From NCBI RefSeq assembly GCF_039503195.1, contig NZ_JBCJKP010000001.1:8060001-8124000 (forward strand): a stretch of DNA of 64,000 bases, read 5' to 3'. The translations under genes and the position numbers were made by a program. Positions 18,343-26,076 of the stretch are shown piece by piece. This DNA is from Streptomyces mirabilis. GTDB lineage: Bacteria > Actinomycetota > Actinomycetes > Streptomycetales > Streptomycetaceae. Positions within the stretch are counted from its first letter, which is position 1; every line of letters starts with the position of its first letter. Below the pieces are notes generated by a model. It saw only the letters and a list, made by a program, of their open reading frames with translations, ran no database searches and had not been told where the DNA came from.

Positions 18343-18972
18343 TCACGCCCGCCGGGGTGAGGCCAGCACATACCGCGCCCCCGTACGCGGCTCCGTGTAC
18401 TCGCCGACCTGCCAGCCCGCCTTCTCCAGCGTGGCCGCGCAGGCCCGCAGCGCCTCGGCGTCCGGCTCGCGCACGGCGACGGCCTCCGGCTGCGGAGTCG
18501 CCCGCACCCGATAGCCGGGGCCTTCCCCTGCCGCGGGGCGGTGCCCGGCGGCCTCCAGAGCGAGCGCGGCGGCCTGCACCAGATGCGTACGTTCCCATCC
18601 GCACGGGCGGTCCACCGCCCCGTCCGGATGGGTCATCCGCCGCAGCTCCAGCAGCCCCTGCCAGGCACTGTGCACCTCGCGTGTGCGGGAGGGGCCGCCA
18701 ACGGCGTTCTCCTCGCCGCCGATCCGTGCCGTGAACACGCCCGAGTCGGCGGGGGCGGCGGGAGGCTCAGGGGCCGCCGTCGGCTCCGGCGCCTCCCGTA
18801 TCCGGTGCCCGGCGGGCGTCAGGAAATGGTCGTGCGGCGGACGCGGGTGCCGGAAGGCGAGCCCCCGCTTCACCAGCGCGGCGAGCTGCGCGTCCGTCCC
18901 CTTCAGCCGCCCGGTCACCGGGTCCGCCGCATCGATGACACGCCGCTGCGCGACGGTCGGCGGTCGTGTCAT
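18343..18972 (-). CDS. Hypothetical protein with possible N-terminal winged helix
   Basis: 209 residues, start MTRPPTVAQRRVIDAADPVTGRLKGTDAQLAALVKRGLAF, a pattern that could be a small winged-helix fold, followed by a Pro/Ala linker and a C-terminal half with ELRRMTHPDGAVDRPCGWERTHLVQAAALALEAAG and a repeated-looking ALRACAATLEKAGWQVGEYTEPRTGARYVLASP. I do not recognise a named family. ATG at 18972 follows GAAAGGGG. Lies 80 bp upstream of the thioesterase gene on the same strand; an operon is possible. Confidence 0.7.
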   Translation of the reverse strand: MTRPPTVAQRRVIDAADPVTGRLKGTDAQLAALVKRGLAFRHPRPPHDHFLTPAGHRIREAPEPTAAPEPPAAPADSGVFTARIGGEENAVGGPSRTREVHSAWQGLLELRRMTHPDGAVDRPCGWERTHLVQAAALALEAAGHRPAAGEGPGYRVRATPQPEAVAVREPDAEALRACAATLEKAGWQVGEYTEPRTGARYVLASPRRA

Positions 18973-19123
18973 GACGGCACCCCTTTCCCTGCATCGCCGC
19001 AGCGCCCCGTCAGGGCGCGGGGAACCGCGCGAACGGCCCCCACCGGCCCGCAGCCGAAGCACGACGTCCCCTGGGCCGACCCCGTCCCCGGCCCGCTGGA
19101 ACCCACTCGAAGACACTCGAAGA

Positions 19124-19723
19124 CTACGACGGGGGTCTGACATTCCAGCTGGCCACGACATGCCGCCGATGCTCGGTGCTCAGCCGGCTCACCGTCCCGG
19201 TGGCGAGCTGGAACAACGCGCCGTCCGAAGCCCGCAGCCCCAGCCGCCGCGCGGTCAGCACCCGCAGAAAGTGCCCGTGGGAGATGAGGACGACGCTGCC
19301 CTCCGCCTCGGCGAGCGCCGCGTCGACCTTGGCGAGCACCCGCTCCGCCCGCGCCCCGACCTGCTCCGGGCTTTCCCCGGGATGCTCCGGCGGCCCGGGC
19401 GCGACCCCGTCGTCGAACAGGAACCAGTCGGGCCGGGTCCGGTGGATCTCCACGGTCGTGACCCCTTCGTACCCGCCGTAGTCCCACTCGCACAGGTCCG
19501 CGTCCACCCGTGCCCCCTCGACCCCGGCCAGCCGCGCCGTCTCCCGCGCCCGTTGCATCGGGCTCACGAAGGCCGCCGCGATGTGGTGCGAGGCGACCAG
19601 CGGGGCCAGCCGCTTGGCCTGCTCGCGACCGTTCTCCGTCAGCGGGATGTCGGTCGATCCGGTGTGCCGCCCGGACAGGGACCACTCGGTCTCGCCGTGC
19701 CGCACGAGGATCAGGTCACCCAT
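19124..19723 (-). CDS. Histidine phosphatase (phosphoglycerate mutase-like)
   Basis: 199 residues of the RHG superfamily. N-terminal LVRHGETEWSLSGRHTG gives the phosphorylated histidine (residue 9) and arginine pocket, EWDYGGYEG the acid/base region, and LISHGHFLRVL the second histidine. Substrate not inferable; members include acid phosphatases and SixA/CobC-like enzymes. ATG at 19723 has GAGAAGGG 8 bp upstream; an in-frame GTG at 19732 is too close to that site. Stands alone, with a 151-bp gap to the next gene on its 3' side. Confidence 0.9.
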   Translation of the reverse strand: MGDLILVRHGETEWSLSGRHTGSTDIPLTENGREQAKRLAPLVASHHIAAAFVSPMQRARETARLAGVEGARVDADLCEWDYGGYEGVTTVEIHRTRPDWFLFDDGVAPGPPEHPGESPEQVGARAERVLAKVDAALAEAEGSVVLISHGHFLRVLTARRLGLRASDGALFQLATGTVSRLSTEHRRHVVASWNVRPPS

Positions 19724-19813
19724 GCCCGACACCCTTCTCCGGTCCTGTCACTCCTTCCGTACGGTGTCATCGCCCCCGGGGGTCCGCAGGCCGGAGTGCG
19801 CCATACGGCGGCC

Positions 19814-21022
19814 CTACTGTCGATACCCGCCCAGGAACCGTCCGATCCGGCTGATCGCCGCGTCCAGGTCGTCGGCGTGCGGGAGGGTGAGGATGCGGAA
19901 GTGGTCGGGGCGGGGCCAGTTGAAGCCGGTGCCCTGGACGACCTGGATCTTCTCGCGGAGGAGGAGGTCCAGGACGAACTTCTCGTCGTCGTGGATCTCG
20001 TGGACCTCGGGGTCGATGCGGGGGAAGGCGTACAGGGCGCCCTTGGGCTTGACGCAGGAGACGCCCGGGATCTCGTTGAGCTTCTCCCAGACGCGGTTGC
20101 GCTGTTCGTGGAGGCGACCGCCGGGCGCGGTCAGTTCGTGGATGGACTGGCGGCCGCCGAGCGCGGCCTGGATGGCGTACTGGGCGGGCGCGTTGGGGCA
20201 CAGCCGCATGGAGGCCAGCATGGTCAGGCCCTCCAGGTAGTTGCGGGCGTGCTGCTTGGGGCCCGTCACCACCAGCCAGCCCGAGCGGAAGCCCGCCACC
20301 CGGTACGTCTTGGACAGGCCGCAGAAGGTGAGGACCACCAGGTCGGGAGCGAGCGCCGCGGCCGAGTGGTGGACCGCGTCGTCGTACAGGATCTGGTCGT
20401 AGATCTCGTCCGCGAAGACCATCAGGCCGTGCCGGCGGGCGAGGTCGAGGATGCCCTCGATGATCTCCTGGGGGTAGACCGCGCCGGTCGGGTTGTTGGG
20501 GTTGATGATGACGACCGCGCGGGTGCGGTCGGTGATCTTCGACTCCATGTCGGCCAGGTCCGGGTACCAGTCCGACTGTTCGTCGCAGAGGTAGTGGACG
20601 GCCTTGCCGCCCGCGAGGGTCGTGACGGCCGTCCAGAGTGGGAAGTCCGGGGCGGGGATGAGGACTTCGTCGCCGTCCTCCACCAGCGCCTGGACCGCCA
20701 TGGAGACCAGTTCGGAGACGCCGTTGCCGAGGAAGACGTCGTCCACGCCGACATCGAGGCCCCGTTCCTGGTAGCGCTGGGCGACCGCGCGGCGGGCGGA
20801 GAGGATGCCGCGCGAGTCGGTGTAGCCGTGCGCCTGCGGCAGCATCCGGATCATGTCCTGGAGGATCTCCTCCGGCGCCTCGAAACCGAAGAGCGCGGGG
20901 TTGCCGGTGTTGAGGCGCAGCACGCTGTGGCCTGCCGCCTCCAGTGCGTCGGCCTGCTCGATCACCGGGCCGCGGATCTCGTAACAGACCTCGCTGAGCT
21001 TGCTCGACTGCCGGAACTCCAT
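19814..21022 (-). CDS. Class I pyridoxal-phosphate aminotransferase (alanine aminotransferase-like)
   Basis: 402 residues. PLP lysine in GLSKTYRVAGFRSGW; other class I marks are NPNNPTGAVYP, ADEIYDQILYDD and RLNTGNPALFGFEAPEEI, an arrangement like AlaA/YfbQ glutamate-pyruvate aminotransferases. The enzyme would interconvert alanine and pyruvate with glutamate/2-oxoglutarate. ATG at 21022 follows CCGGAGGACA. Divergent from an HxlR-type regulator; two CTTGG-N5-CCAAG palindromes lie in the 85-bp gap, so control by that regulator is likely. Confidence 0.92.
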   Translation of the reverse strand: MEFRQSSKLSEVCYEIRGPVIEQADALEAAGHSVLRLNTGNPALFGFEAPEEILQDMIRMLPQAHGYTDSRGILSARRAVAQRYQERGLDVGVDDVFLGNGVSELVSMAVQALVEDGDEVLIPAPDFPLWTAVTTLAGGKAVHYLCDEQSDWYPDLADMESKITDRTRAVVIINPNNPTGAVYPQEIIEGILDLARRHGLMVFADEIYDQILYDDAVHHSAAALAPDLVVLTFCGLSKTYRVAGFRSGWLVVTGPKQHARNYLEGLTMLASMRLCPNAPAQYAIQAALGGRQSIHELTAPGGRLHEQRNRVWEKLNEIPGVSCVKPKGALYAFPRIDPEVHEIHDDEKFVLDLLLREKIQVVQGTGFNWPRPDHFRILTLPHADDLDAAISRIGRFLGGYRQ

Positions 21023-21050
21023 GCGCTGTGTCCTCCGGTTCGTGGTGTTG

Positions 21051-21086
21051 CTTGGTTTTACCAAGTGAGTGCTTGGAAAGTCCAAC
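21051..21086. promoter_or_regulatory. Two tandem operators, 21 bp apart
   Basis: CTTGG-TTTTA-CCAAG (21051-21065) and CTTGG-AAAGT-CCAAC (21072-21086). Centres differ by 21 bp, two helical turns, so two regulator dimers could bind on one face. The second copy overlaps the -35 of the regulator promoter (TTGGAA 21073-21078, TAGACT 21095-21100, spacer 16). Confidence 0.7.
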
Positions 21087-21107
21087 AACATGTCTAGACT
21101 GCGTCGC

Positions 21108-21743
21108 ATGTCACCTCGCCGAAGCTACGACCAGTACTGTTCCGCGGCCCGCGCGCTCGACGCCGTCGGTGACCGCTGGACCCTCCTGATCGTCCGCGAG
21201 CTGCTCGGCGGCCCGCGCCGCTACACCGATCTGCACGCGGATCTGCCGGGCGTGAGCACGGACGTTCTCGCCTCCCGCCTCAAGGACATGGAGCGCGACG
21301 GACTGACGACCCGGCGCCGACTGCCGCCGCCGGGCGCCGCGTACGTCTACGAACTCACCGGCCGGGGGCGCGAGTTGCTGCCCGTGCTGCAGGCGCTCGG
21401 CGAGTGGGGCGCGCCCTCGCTGGGCGAGCGCGGGGCCACGGACGCCGTACGGGTGCACTGGTTCGCGCTGCCGCTGCTGCGGGGCCTGGCGGGGGAGGGC
21501 GGTGAAGGGCTGGTCGAAGTTTGTCTGGAGGAGGGGGAGTTCCATGTGTGGCTGGGCGCCGAGGAGGGGCCCGTGTACGGCGACGGGCCCGCACCTGAGG
21601 AGCCGGACGTCCGGCTGAGCCTGGACACCGGAACCTGCACCGATGTGAGCCGCGGGACCTCGACCGTGCTGGACGCGGTGCGCGCGGGACGGATCGAGGT
21701 CACGGGGGAGGGCACTCTGGCCAAGGTGCTGCGCGGGGAGTGA
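21108..21743 (+). CDS. HxlR-family regulator with C-terminal SCP2-like domain
   Basis: 211 residues. N-terminal winged helix of HxlR type (SYDQYCSAARALDAVGDRWTLLIVRELLGGPRRYTDLHADL...VSTDVLASRLKDMERDGL) followed by about 95 residues resembling the SCP2/sterol-carrier-like tail often fused to these regulators. The -10 TAGACT ends 7 nt before ATG 21108 and no ribosome binding site is present, so this start is probably used on a leaderless message; ATG at 21090 would then lie upstream of the transcript. Divergent from the aminotransferase gene and likely its repressor. Confidence 0.88.
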   Translation: MSPRRSYDQYCSAARALDAVGDRWTLLIVRELLGGPRRYTDLHADLPGVSTDVLASRLKDMERDGLTTRRRLPPPGAAYVYELTGRGRELLPVLQALGEWGAPSLGERGATDAVRVHWFALPLLRGLAGEGGEGLVEVCLEEGEFHVWLGAEEGPVYGDGPAPEEPDVRLSLDTGTCTDVSRGTSTVLDAVRAGRIEVTGEGTLAKVLRGE

Positions 21744-21847
21744 CACCGGTACGGTTCCCGTAGCCGTCGTGTGCCGCTCGCGCCAGACACTTCCAGCGCG
21801 CTCGAAAACATTGCGGGCGGCGGGGCGGCCGCCACAGGGTGACTCGC

Positions 21848-22234
21848 ATGCGTATCAAGAAGCCTCTGGCGGTGCTGTTCAGTGCCGCGGCGCTCGCCGT
21901 CGGTCTCGGGACCGCCGCCGCACCTTCCGCGTCCGCCGCGAGCGGCTGTTGGTACGGCGGGAGCCACTGGTGGTGCAACAACCGCTCCGGCGCCCCGGTC
22001 TACGGCTCCAAGGACCTGGCCCGGTTCTACCCGGACTCCAGCCGCATCGTCGGCTACATGTACTCCAACCCGAGCTGGTTCCAGTGCCGTTACGACGGCG
22101 GCAACCAGGACGAGTACGTGGGCGGCCCGCATCCCTACCGCTGGGAGTGGACCGAGGCCGACAACGGGGAGTACGGCTGGATGAAGGACACCGCCATCGG
22201 CAGCGAGACCAACACGCTCCCGGCCTGCTGGTAG
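21848..22234 (+). CDS. Secreted small cysteine-containing protein
   Basis: 128 residues with a Sec signal peptide (MRIKKPLAVLFSAAALAVGLG, cleavage near PSASA-A). The mature part, about 97 residues, is rich in aromatic residues (CWYGGSHWWC, MYSNPSWFQC, YRWEWTEADN) and has four cysteines, likely two disulfides; the layout CNNRSGAPVYGS...VGYM resembles a bacterial SH3-like repeat. I do not recognise a named family. ATG at 21848 is used; GTG at 21839 is in frame. Followed by a strong hairpin. Confidence 0.75.
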   Translation: MRIKKPLAVLFSAAALAVGLGTAAAPSASAASGCWYGGSHWWCNNRSGAPVYGSKDLARFYPDSSRIVGYMYSNPSWFQCRYDGGNQDEYVGGPHPYRWEWTEADNGEYGWMKDTAIGSETNTLPACW

Positions 22235-22293
22235 CGCACCACTCGCAACGCGCCACCCAGCACCGCACCGGACCGGAACCCGGGCGGGGGACG

Positions 22294-22326
22294 AGGCCCG
22301 CCGTGCCGAGGGGGCACGGCGGGCCT
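22294..22326. terminator. Hairpin between convergent genes
   Basis: AGGCCCGCCGTGCC (22294-22307) pairs perfectly with 22313-22326 over 14 bp, loop 5 nt. Serves the secreted protein gene and, on the other strand, the membrane protein operon. Confidence 0.8.
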
Positions 22327-22363
22327 TCGCCGTCACGCAGCCGTCATGGGCGCCTACGTGTGC

Positions 22364-23179
22364 CTACGCACCCGGCGGCACCCGGGAAGGCCGTCCCGAC
22401 CCCCGGGTCAACGCGTACCCGCCGATCCCCGCGAGCGCCGCGAGGATGCCGCCGATCGCGGTCCACACCCAGCGGTCGGACCACCAGCCGGAGGCCCAGC
22501 CGTCGTCGGGCTCGATGGACGACAGCGCGGCCGTCGACGAACCGGAGCCGGAGTCGGACTTCCCGGCGCTCGTCGCGATGCCCGGCACCAGCGGCTTCGC
22601 CAGCGAACCGTCCACCGCCGCCGACCCGCCGACGTCCTTGGAGTCGACCTTGACCTCGGCCGCGACCGGCAGACCCAGGTCGGAGGCCTGCAGCCCGGTG
22701 ACGGTCAGCCGGACGTAGTAGGTGCCCGGCAGCGGGTCGTTGGCCCAGGTCTCCGACCAGGATCGGACCGTGCGCAGGGTGCAGGCCAGTTCCACGGAGG
22801 CCGCGTCCTGTGCCGCCGTCCGTGTCTGTGCCCCGTACTGGCAGGCCTGACGGCGTCGCAGCCCGTCGTAGACGTCGAGCTGCCAGGTCTGGCCGGCGTG
22901 CCGCGTGGAGGCCTCCGGGAGCTTCACCGTCGCCTTCACGGTGGGCCGCTGCCCGGAGTCCGCGGGGAACGACCAGTACAGATAGTCGCCCGTGGACCCG
23001 CTGGCGGTGGCCTGCCGGCCCTGCTTGATCTCGGTTGCCGTACGGAACGACGTGCCGGCCTGGGTCGGCGCGGCGCTGTCGCCCGAGGGGCTCGCGGAGG
23101 GCGAGGAGTCGGCCGCGGCGGGCGCCGCGGCGATCCCGAGCAGCAGCAGGGCGGTGCTCAACACTCTTCTGACACGCAT
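22364..23179 (-). CDS. Exported, C-terminally membrane-anchored protein coupled to VWA protein
   Basis: 271 residues: signal peptide (MRVRRVLSTALLLLGIAAAPAAA), an extracellular beta-rich part with a jelly-roll-like pattern (FRTATEIKQGRQATASGSTGDYLYW..., PGTYYVRLTVTG), a Gly/Ser linker and one C-terminal transmembrane segment (WVWTAIGGILAALAGIGGYAL) with a short basic tail. Its ATG overlaps the stop of the VWA gene (TGATG), so both are made from one message in similar amounts. Both partners repeat the same architecture, suggesting a surface complex. Function unknown; no catalytic motif seen. Confidence 0.8.
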   Translation of the reverse strand: MRVRRVLSTALLLLGIAAAPAAADSSPSASPSGDSAAPTQAGTSFRTATEIKQGRQATASGSTGDYLYWSFPADSGQRPTVKATVKLPEASTRHAGQTWQLDVYDGLRRRQACQYGAQTRTAAQDAASVELACTLRTVRSWSETWANDPLPGTYYVRLTVTGLQASDLGLPVAAEVKVDSKDVGGSAAVDGSLAKPLVPGIATSAGKSDSGSGSSTAALSSIEPDDGWASGWWSDRWVWTAIGGILAALAGIGGYALTRGSGRPSRVPPGA

Positions 23180-24444
23180 CAGTTGGTCCTCCAGACCGCG
23201 ATCCGCAGGCGCGAGACCCAGCCCCACAGCACACCCGCAAGGAAGCCGGTGAGCACGAGGGCGCCGAGCAGCCACCAGCCGCGGCCGAGGCCGAAGGAGG
23301 CCACGTCGCTTGCCTGGTCCGGCCCGTCCACGACGTCGACCGTCAGTTCCACCGGCATGCCCGGCGTGGTCTTCACGCCGCTCGCCGCCGAGAAGGAGTT
23401 GGACACCTGAAGACACACGGTCTCGGCGGGGGCGTTCTCGTCGTCGCTCTTGGCCTTGGGATAGCGCAGACCGGTCGAGATGACGTCGGTACGGCCGTTG
23501 CCCGCCGCCTCGCCCCGCACGATCTCACGTCCGTGCACGGTGACGGCGCGCAGCAACACCCCGTAGTCCGGGTTGACCTCGCGGTCGGCCGCGACGCTCA
23601 CCGAGGCGCGGAGCTCCTGGCCCGGCTTGACGTCCACGCGGTAGTAGCGGTGCTGCCCGAACTCCTCGCGGTCCGTGTACAGCCCGGACTTCAGCGTCGG
23701 GGCAGTCGTGCAGGCGGTGGCGCCCTCCACGGCGACCGGCGTCACCACCGGGTCGGCTGCGCGCTTTACCAACTGACCGACACGGTCGGTGAGTTCTTCC
23801 TTGTGCTGGACCGAGGTGTACGTGCCCCCCGTCGCGTCCGCGATGCAGCTGAGCTGGTCGCGGGTCTTGGCGTCGGGCACGAGCCCGAGGGTGTCGATGG
23901 TGAGCCCGATGCCCTTGGCGGCGATCTCGCGAGCCACCTCGCACGGGTCGAGGGGCTGGCAGGTGTCCTCGCCGTCACTGATGAGCACGATCCGCCGGGT
24001 GCCGTTGCCGCCGTCGAGGTCGCCGGCCGCCTTGAGCAGCGCGGGACCGATCGGCGTCCAGCCGGTGGGCGTGAGCGTCGCGACGGCGGTCTTCGCCTCC
24101 GTTCGGTTCAGCGTGCCCACCGGGTACAGCTGGGCGGTGTCCTTGCAGCCCGTTTTGCGGTCGTTGCCGCGGTAGTTGGCGCCGAGGGTCCGTATGCCGA
24201 GCTGGACCTCCTCGGGTGTCGCGTCGAGCACCTCGTTGAACGCCTGCTTCGCCGCGGACATGCGCGACCCGCCGTCTATGTCGCGCGCCCGCATCGAACC
24301 GCTGACGTCCAGCACGAGTTCGACCTTGGGAGCGGCCTGCTCCGCCGTTTCGTCGGCGACCGCTCCGGTCGGGAAGGCGATCCCGGCCGTCAGGGCGGCG
24401 AGCAGGGCGCAGACTCCTGCCGCCAGCCGTTGTCTTGTGATCAT
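23179..24444 (-). CDS. Surface VWA-domain protein
   Basis: 421 residues. Signal peptide, then a von Willebrand A domain (about residues 40-215) with an intact MIDAS: DVSGSM, a threonine in TPTGWTPIG and an aspartate in ISDGEDTC. Two Cys pairs lie in loops of the domain. A second extracellular domain (about 230-380) resembles the jelly-roll part of the partner protein, and a single C-terminal transmembrane helix follows (WWLLGALVLTGFLAGVLWGW). Metal-dependent ligand binding at the cell surface is expected from the MIDAS; the ligand is unknown. First gene of a two-gene operon. Confidence 0.88.
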   Translation of the reverse strand: MITRQRLAAGVCALLAALTAGIAFPTGAVADETAEQAAPKVELVLDVSGSMRARDIDGGSRMSAAKQAFNEVLDATPEEVQLGIRTLGANYRGNDRKTGCKDTAQLYPVGTLNRTEAKTAVATLTPTGWTPIGPALLKAAGDLDGGNGTRRIVLISDGEDTCQPLDPCEVAREIAAKGIGLTIDTLGLVPDAKTRDQLSCIADATGGTYTSVQHKEELTDRVGQLVKRAADPVVTPVAVEGATACTTAPTLKSGLYTDREEFGQHRYYRVDVKPGQELRASVSVAADREVNPDYGVLLRAVTVHGREIVRGEAAGNGRTDVISTGLRYPKAKSDDENAPAETVCLQVSNSFSAASGVKTTPGMPVELTVDVVDGPDQASDVASFGLGRGWWLLGALVLTGFLAGVLWGWVSRLRIAVWRTN

Positions 24445-24493
24445 CGCAGGATCCTATGGAGCAAAGGTGCCGGGCTTCAAAACGATCTACGAA

Positions 24494-25990
24494 CTATTGG
24501 GTGGCGAACGGGTTGGGAAGCTGCGCCCAGATGTCCCCCGGAGTCTCGGGAGACAGCCGCATCAGGCTCAACGCCTTGGTCGGCAGCGGCTCGTCGAGCA
24601 GGACCGCCAGGTCCGGGGTGCGCGGCAGATCCCGTACGACGGTCTCCAGGACCTCCCGCAGTACGGCCGACGAACAGGCCGTCGCCCCCAGCGTGCCGCC
24701 GATCAGCGAGCCGAACATCTTGCGGCGCAGGGTGGTCACGTCGTCCGTGACGATCCGTCCGGAGAGCGCCGGGGCCGGGATGCCGTGCCGGGCCAGCCGG
24801 GCCGGGCTCACGCGGATGTCGGCCAGATCGCGGTAGACGAGCCGGACCGGGGCGCCGGTGGCGTCCAGTACGACCAGGAGGTTCTGCCCGTGCGCCTCCA
24901 GGGCCACCCCCAGGTCGAGCAGCCGCATACAGACGGTGAGCGCGAGGCGGGTGAAGTCGGCCAGCCAGGCGGCCGATCGGGGCAGCTCGGTGGTGGCGAG
25001 GGCGGCCACGGGCAGAACGCGCTCGCCCGGGTGCGCGTACACGTCCGGGGACTCGCGCAGCACCGCCGCCAGGGCGGGGGAGTGGGCCGTGACGGCGCCC
25101 AGGGTGCGGGTGACGTGCAGCAGGCCGTCCGTACGGGCCGCCATGCCCTCCGCGAACGCCGACACCGTCGCCGACGTCTCGATCGAGTAGACCGAGATGT
25201 CCCGCAGAGAGGAGGTCAGCCGGGCGCTCAGCGCGGTCTTGACGTGCGGTCCGTCGGGCAGGGCGAGGGTGCGCAGCGACATCAACGGGTGTGCGGGGAC
25301 TGCCTCCTGGGGCGTGGTGCGCAGTACGTGCGCCAGCTGCCAGGGGTGGACGGGGATCAGGAAACGGTCCTCGTCCCGCAGCCACTTGGGCCACTCACCC
25401 CGGACCAGACAGTCGTCCGCGCCCACCAGGCCGAGTTCCACGACCGGCCGGTGCTCCGGCCCGTAGGCGAGCTGCTCGGACACCGAGAACCCGGGCCGGG
25501 AACGGCAGTTGGGGTGGTACGGATGCCCGTCGACCACTCGCTGCTCCCACTCCCAGCCGGCGAGGGGCTCATGGTCGACAGCGGGCTGGTTCGCGCGCGA
25601 CAGCGCCAACGAGGCGACACTGTCGTCGAGCTCGACGGCGAAGGCGGTCGCGTGCGGTACGCCGAGGGCCGTCATGAGCCGCGCCGGACGCTCGTACACC
25701 GTGTTGTCCAGCCGGACCTCGGTGACGTACGAGGTGGTCGCGTACGGATCCGGGCGCGGGCCGTGCAGCCGGCGTCCGTCGGTGAGGTGGAGCGTGAGCC
25801 CGTCGGCCCCCGGTTCGCGGCGCGCGATCCACGGCATCGGCTCATACGCCAGCGCACGCCACAGACGGCTCAGCACGGCCGCCCGGGCACCGGGGAGCCC
25901 GGCCGCGTACGACGCCACGAGGGCGGGGCGTACGGCGCTCAGCTCGTCGGCGAGCGCCGCCTCGGCGTCGGGCGTGGGGGGACGGTGCAC
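24494..25990 (-). CDS. IucA/IucC-family siderophore synthetase (minus-strand partner)
   Basis: 498 residues. NRPS-independent siderophore synthetases join a carboxylic acid (often citrate or succinyl compounds) to an amine or alcohol using ATP. Motifs: VDGHPYHPNCRSRPGFS (ATP-binding), LIPVHPWQLAH, ALSARLTSSLRDIS and the C-terminal ALEAHGQNLLVVLD. GTG at 25990 is chosen because AAGGAG stands 8 bp upstream, which also leaves room for promoters; the frame itself runs on to 26056. Divergent from a second synthetase. No transporter, decarboxylase or monooxygenase for siderophore assembly is next to the pair. Confidence 0.88.
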   Translation of the reverse strand: MHRPPTPDAEAALADELSAVRPALVASYAAGLPGARAAVLSRLWRALAYEPMPWIARREPGADGLTLHLTDGRRLHGPRPDPYATTSYVTEVRLDNTVYERPARLMTALGVPHATAFAVELDDSVASLALSRANQPAVDHEPLAGWEWEQRVVDGHPYHPNCRSRPGFSVSEQLAYGPEHRPVVELGLVGADDCLVRGEWPKWLRDEDRFLIPVHPWQLAHVLRTTPQEAVPAHPLMSLRTLALPDGPHVKTALSARLTSSLRDISVYSIETSATVSAFAEGMAARTDGLLHVTRTLGAVTAHSPALAAVLRESPDVYAHPGERVLPVAALATTELPRSAAWLADFTRLALTVCMRLLDLGVALEAHGQNLLVVLDATGAPVRLVYRDLADIRVSPARLARHGIPAPALSGRIVTDDVTTLRRKMFGSLIGGTLGATACSSAVLREVLETVVRDLPRTPDLAVLLDEPLPTKALSLMRLSPETPGDIWAQLPNPFATQ

Positions 25991-26076
25991 GGTCGGGCTC
26001 CTTGCGTACGGGGACTGCGCGTCGCGGTCGCCCGCGCCGACAGACATACTGATCACCAGTGCACCGTATGGAATGA

